Shown here one piece after another: positions 60,163 through 64,000 of a stretch of 64,000 nucleotides of DNA. The translations under genes and the position numbers were made by a program. Source of the stretch: Castor canadensis (lineage: Eukaryota; Chordata; Mammalia; Rodentia; Castoridae); NCBI RefSeq assembly GCF_047511655.1, contig NC_133403.1, positions 15,497,014 to 15,561,013 of the forward strand, in the 5' to 3' direction. Every line of letters begins with the position of its first letter. Position 1 is the first letter of the stretch. The notes beneath the pieces are model-generated. The model did no database searches. It saw only the letters and a list, made by a program, of their open reading frames with translations, and had not been told where the DNA came from.

Positions 60163-60375
60163 CATTTTTTTCTTTCGTTTTTTCTTTTGTTTTTATGACA
60201 TACTGAAGTTTCAACTTAGGGCTACACACTTGCAAGTCAGGCATTTTACCCTTTTTGTTCAGGTATTTTTGGAGAGAAGTTCTTGTTTTTTGCTCCATCT
60301 GTCCTGGAACTTGATCCTCCAATTTTAAACTTCTTATTGTTGCTGGGATGACAGGCACTGTCAACATGAACTGCC
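60163..60375 (-). repeat. Composite SINE, antisense, degenerate
   Basis: A T-rich start, 'tgacatactgaagtttcaacttagggctacacacttgcaagtcaggcattttacc', then 'ctgtcctggaacttgatcctcc...gttgctgggatgacaggcactgtc'. Confidence 0.6.
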
Positions 60376-60817
60376 ATTTTCTGTTGACTTTTGATCTTGC
60401 AAACATTTTTCCCTGACTGACTTGGAATCAGAATCCTTTTCATTTCAGCTGCACACTCATCCAGAGGTAACTGTTGCTCTTGTTGGTCATGGTGGATTTT
60501 AAACAGATGGCCTAGTATTATTTTCATAATAATTTTAGCCTTATCTATGAATATTCTTGAACTGAGTTTTATCCTGCCATCTAGCAGATCTTTTGTAAAT
60601 GCCACAAAGTACAACAATAAAAAATTTAAAAAGAAGTTTTTAGTGAAACACAGATTATTGAATCATAATATCCCTAGATTAACAGTCAAAGCCTGACAGA
60701 AAAGCAGCTCTCAAACTCTCTCTGCACCTGCTCACAGGCTGACCCCGAATTCTGTGCTACTGAGCACTCCAGCTAGTCTTCTGTGCCTCCTGAAGGTCCT
60801 GATCACCCCTATAGTGA

Positions 60818-60856
60818 GGTTTCTGTCTGGGATCTTACTGAGGTCCCCCTACTGTT
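60818..60856 (-). promoter_or_regulatory. V(D)J recombination signal, 23-bp spacer
   Basis: Minus strand: heptamer AACAGTA (plus TACTGTT, 60850-60856), spacer of exactly 23 bp (60827-60849), nonamer ACAGAAACC (plus GGTTTCTGT, 60818-60826; one mismatch). The heptamer lacks the critical first C, which should block efficient cleavage. Confidence 0.8.
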
Positions 60857-61304
60857 TCTTTTATAATACATGGCTGGTCCTCATCTCTCAGGCTGCTGTT
60901 CATGTACAGTCACACTTGATACTTGGGATTTTTTTCAGCATATGGTGAATCTGCCCTTGACAGAGCCTGTAGTTTGTACTCTCACCTCAGGGTTAATAGT
61001 TCCAACCTACTGCAGCCCCTCCCCTTGGAACCTGGCACAACCAGTGCATCCTGTGACCACTGAAGGTGAATCAGAGGCTGCAGAGGATTCTCAGGGTCCC
61101 ACCAGGCTTCACAAAGCATCCCCCAAACTCCACCAGCTGCACCTAAAACTGGACTCCTGCAAATACAGAGAGGTCTGGTCAGAACAGGCACATATATCCA
61201 CTGGTCCTCTCACTCATGTCCACTCACACACTCAGTATCTCATGTTCTGCATAAATCACTTTTAAAAGTAGCACAAGGAAAATCCAGTTCAATCCCAACT
61301 CCAT
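60857..61304 (-). pseudogene. IGHV: IGHV3-like variable gene, pseudogene 3
   Basis: Leader exon 61260-61304 is intact and typical (MELGLNWIFLVLLLK). Intron 61157-61259 has a GT donor and TTTGCAG acceptor. V exon 60857-61156. The first codon of the mature domain is TAG where the family has Glu. FR1 continues VQLVEFGGCFVKPGGTLR, then about 3 nt net are lost around Cys23 and a TGA follows before FTFSGHRMHW. FR2 and FR3 carry further frame changes (RFTI then TGCTGA). At the 3' end the Cys104 codon is lost (YYKR). Non-functional, although promoter, leader and splice sites look usable. Confidence 0.93.
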
Positions 61305-61427
61305 GGTGAGTGGTCTGTGTTCAGTGCTGATCAGTGAATGGGATCAGCTGGGAACCCAGGGATGGTCTCCTGTCCCAGAGCTTCAGGGTCAGGGTTTGTC
61401 TGGTTTTCATGATCAGAGGGAAGTCCT

Positions 61428-61435
61428 ATTTGCAT
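61428..61435 (-). promoter_or_regulatory. Perfect V-promoter octamer ATGCAAAT
   Basis: Plus ATTTGCAT, minus ATGCAAAT, about 124 bp upstream of the leader ATG at 61304. Octamers at this place bind Oct-1/Oct-2 and are needed for V-gene transcription. Its exact conservation suggests that this copy lost function more recently than the other two. Confidence 0.9.
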
Positions 61436-61439
61436 ATCC

Positions 61440-63240
61440 TCCTTCTACATAGTAAGCTCTACTGAGAAGTCACAGAGAGATTAGTGTCCAGAGTAGATGT
61501 GAGTGTGCTGGAGAGTCTGTAGCACTTTAGAGATGCTTCTATAGTCTCAAAAGCATGGAGTGGTGATGCACTGTTTCCAAGATATCACTTTGGTAAGATT
61601 GAGCCCAGAATGATGACATGAGATTCTCATCACTGGAACCTAGTTCTCCTATGATCCAGCCCTAGGACAGAACTTCGCCTGCCTACTTTGGCTGGCACAA
61701 TCCACTTTTTAGAATGAGGTGATAGCCTTTATTACTTCATTCCAGGACTTGACTCAGGAATGTGTAAAGGACATATGGTGCAGTTACATCACTACAGTCT
61801 TTTCCCTGTCAACACCATTGTTTTCATCTGTGGGTGTTCTTTCTACCTCTGCATCTGTCTTTATTTCCTATAGTTTTAATGATGTATTGACACAATAAAT
61901 TTTTCTATTTTACCATTACACAGCATACGTAAAGAAATAAGTGTCCACCTGTGTAAACATCATCACCATGAAAAAATTGTGGAACCTGGAACCATGAGAA
62001 CCTGATCCTCTCAGGCATCAAAGCCTTTATGAGGGAGAAAGGAATAAAATTCATTTTACCACGTGTTGTAGACTAAAGTTCTTTTGAGAGTAAGGAAGAG
62101 TCTTTAAATAGCCATTGAATGGAGGCACAAACAGTATTATAGATGCCACAGCATCATCACAACAGATTTTACTTTTGATTTACTGATTATATTTCTTCCT
62201 AGAACAATGTACTCTAAAACATTGAAGTGCAAGCCTTCTGTAGAAAATTGGCAGAATCTTCATTCATCACCTTCTTTTCTATTGGTGTATCATTCTTGGG
62301 AATGAAGTCAAGAGGAAATAAGACTGTCTCCAAGCAATGAATTGAGTGAGAGAATTCCATCTAAAAAAGAAAGCCAGGTACTATTGGTCAATGGAAGAAT
62401 GAGGCCAAATGAATTTTCGAGATGGCCAAAATTGTCCCTCTCATCACAGGCTGAGGATGCTCTCTAGGCAAAAATCCTTGAGCAAGAAGCCCAGAAGGCC
62501 CCTGAATCCTTAGCCTTCATTGTCCAGCTCTGATGCCAGTCTTTGCTCTCTATGTATGGATCAGCACTTGTCATCTCTCAAGATAATATAAATGCCAGTG
62601 CATGTGAAGCTTGACCCACTGCCCTGTAAGAGGGAAGTGGCCAACATTTGCAGAATCCACATGGTTCTGATTCTGCAAGGACAAGTCGAAGAACTATAGA
62701 GGAATGTGTTCCTTCACCAAGACTACAATGGATGCCACAAATAGCCCTGTTGTTTAGACAGAGGTTTGTCATAGAGAGGAGCCAACACTAAGACTCAGGA
62801 TCTTGTGGAGGCAAGGGAGCAAGGCCTTTCCCAAGACCCCAGAAAAATGTAAGTTTGTCAGTGCGCATATCCTGCCTGAAGAGCAGAAGGTATGGGACTC
62901 CAACCAGTTTGAGCTCAACATGGGCTGGCTCCAGAAAAGCCAAAGAGCTGGGATGACTGAGCCCTTGTTCCACCCCCTGCCCAGTGTACTTGAGACCTGG
63001 AGTCAGTGGGCATCATACTCAATTCTATATTTTCATGTTGCTTATACTGTCTAATCTTGCACTTTCTTGAACCAGGTACCCGAACCAGGTACATATTTGA
63101 TGTAACAGCCAGCATTGTAATTTGTAAGTAGTTATTTTACATAATTTTCTGTGTCAATGGCTTGAGGAAACTTGCCTTAAGATGAATTGTAACTTGAATT
63201 TTGCCCATATATGATTTAGAAATCCATAATATGTCTTTTT
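61440..63240. other. Stretch without a recognised gene
   Basis: The part up to about 61520 is homologous to the upstream flanks of the other IGHV3-like copies. After that no family was recognised. The frame at 62803-63054 (83 codons) looks coding-like in composition but matches nothing I recognise. Confidence 0.4.
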
Positions 63241-63244
63241 TTAA

Positions 63245-64000
63245 TTCACCTTTTTTCTTTATTCAGATATATTCATTATACAGGGGGGATTCATAGTGAC
63301 TATTCTGATTAGCCTTATATTGTACATTATTTACATTGCTCCCATGATCTATCTCTCTCATCCCACCCCCTGCCCCAATTGAAACAATTGCAAGAGGTTT
63401 CCTTAGTTCTCTTTCAGACCAGTATATGAAGTCTATCAACCATGTATCATCAACTTAATCTCTTTCCTTCATCCACCACCCTACCACTAGAACCTACCCC
63501 TTCCTCCACCAGACACACAGACTGTGCCTATTTTACAGTCCTGGTTACCATATTTAAAAATTGAGTTGATGTTCAAAAGGATGCATATGTGTATGCACAC
63601 TGTAAGTGTGCTTTACTTTGGCCTGTTCAATCCATTTGAATTCTCTCCCTTACACCTTTACCCCCACTCTCGTTTTTCAGCAGCTTTCAATACACATCCT
63701 TCTTCCTCTACCTTCACATCTTATGCTTTACAATATTACTGATGTTCTATTCTTTTCTTTTCCTTTTTCTCTTTCCCCAAATTCCACTGTTACAAAAATG
63801 TTCTACAACTGAGTTTGTATATGATCATGTTTGTTTTGTATACGTATTGATCTTTGGACCTAACTTCTGTGTATGAGCAAAAACATGCGTCTTTTGTGTT
63901 TCTGATCCTGACTAACTTCACCTAACATGATGAGCTCCAATTGCATCAATTTACCTTCATACTCCATGTTATCATTCCTTGTGGCTGAGTAGTACTCCAG
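63245..64000 (-). mobile_element. L1: L1 3' part, antisense, cut by window edge
   Basis: Reversed 3' UTR of the older L1 group ('ttatattgtacattatttacattgctcccatgatc', 'tatgaagtctatcaaccatgtatcatcaac'). It is followed by reversed ORF2 terminus sequence at the right edge ('tcattccttgtggctgagtagtactccag'). It probably continues beyond the window. Confidence 0.75.

Noticed and set aside
60982..61191. 69-codon minus-strand frame
   Set aside because: It is a shifted frame across the IGHV3-like V exon and does not encode the V domain.
62803..63054. 83-codon frame with coding-like composition
   Set aside because: No family was recognised and there is no supporting transcript structure, so it was left in the unannotated stretch.

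Overview
This is a mammalian nuclear genomic window, probably from a non-murine rodent. There is no operon-like coding, and there are many SINEs built from a B1/tRNA-like left part joined to an ID-like right part ('ggctcaagtggtagag...gttcaaaccccagtacc'), plus several rodent-style L1 3' ends. The composite SINE type suggests a castorimorph such as beaver. That is recognition from memory; no search was run.

The main biological content is in the right third. Four relics of immunoglobulin heavy-chain variable (IGHV) genes lie on the minus strand, at about 47.5-48.0, 58.06-58.51, 59.67-59.95 and 60.86-61.30 kb. Three are IGHV3-like (clan III) and keep the leader exon, the intron of about 100 bp, the V exon and, in two cases, a recombination signal with an exact 23-bp spacer. 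One of these also has a perfect upstream octamer. The fourth is an IGHV2/Q52-like (clan II) V exon. All four are broken by stops, frameshifts or lost residues. The window therefore looks like part of the IGH variable region (or an orphon of it) dominated by pseudogenes. If orientation is uniform, D, J and C segments would lie to the left of the window.

Layout. 0-16 kb: SINEs and decayed L1 pieces, and one retroviral-type LTR (13.8-14.45 kb). 16.2-18.7 kb: a GC-richer segment that reads on the minus strand like the 3' part of an unidentified transcript, crossed by a (CA)n tract. 19-29 kb: SINEs, L1 3' ends, an ancient ERVL-like LTR and integrase relic, and an old antisense L1. 29.2-36.1 kb: an almost complete sense L1 with 5' UTR, ORF1, ORF2 and 3' UTR, dead through frameshifts and a lost endonuclease catalytic Asp. 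37-43 kb: AT-rich, few recognisable elements. 43.1-43.6 kb: an RPS20 processed pseudogene. 46.1-47.35 kb: a large (TG)n field flanked by T-rich and A-rich low-complexity arrays. 47.5-61.5 kb: the IGHV relics with L1, SINE, MaLR LTR and a diverged tandem duplication of about 1.5 kb between them. 63.2-64 kb: an antisense L1 running off the edge.

No intact protein-coding gene was found. Most open frames are chance or transposon-derived.
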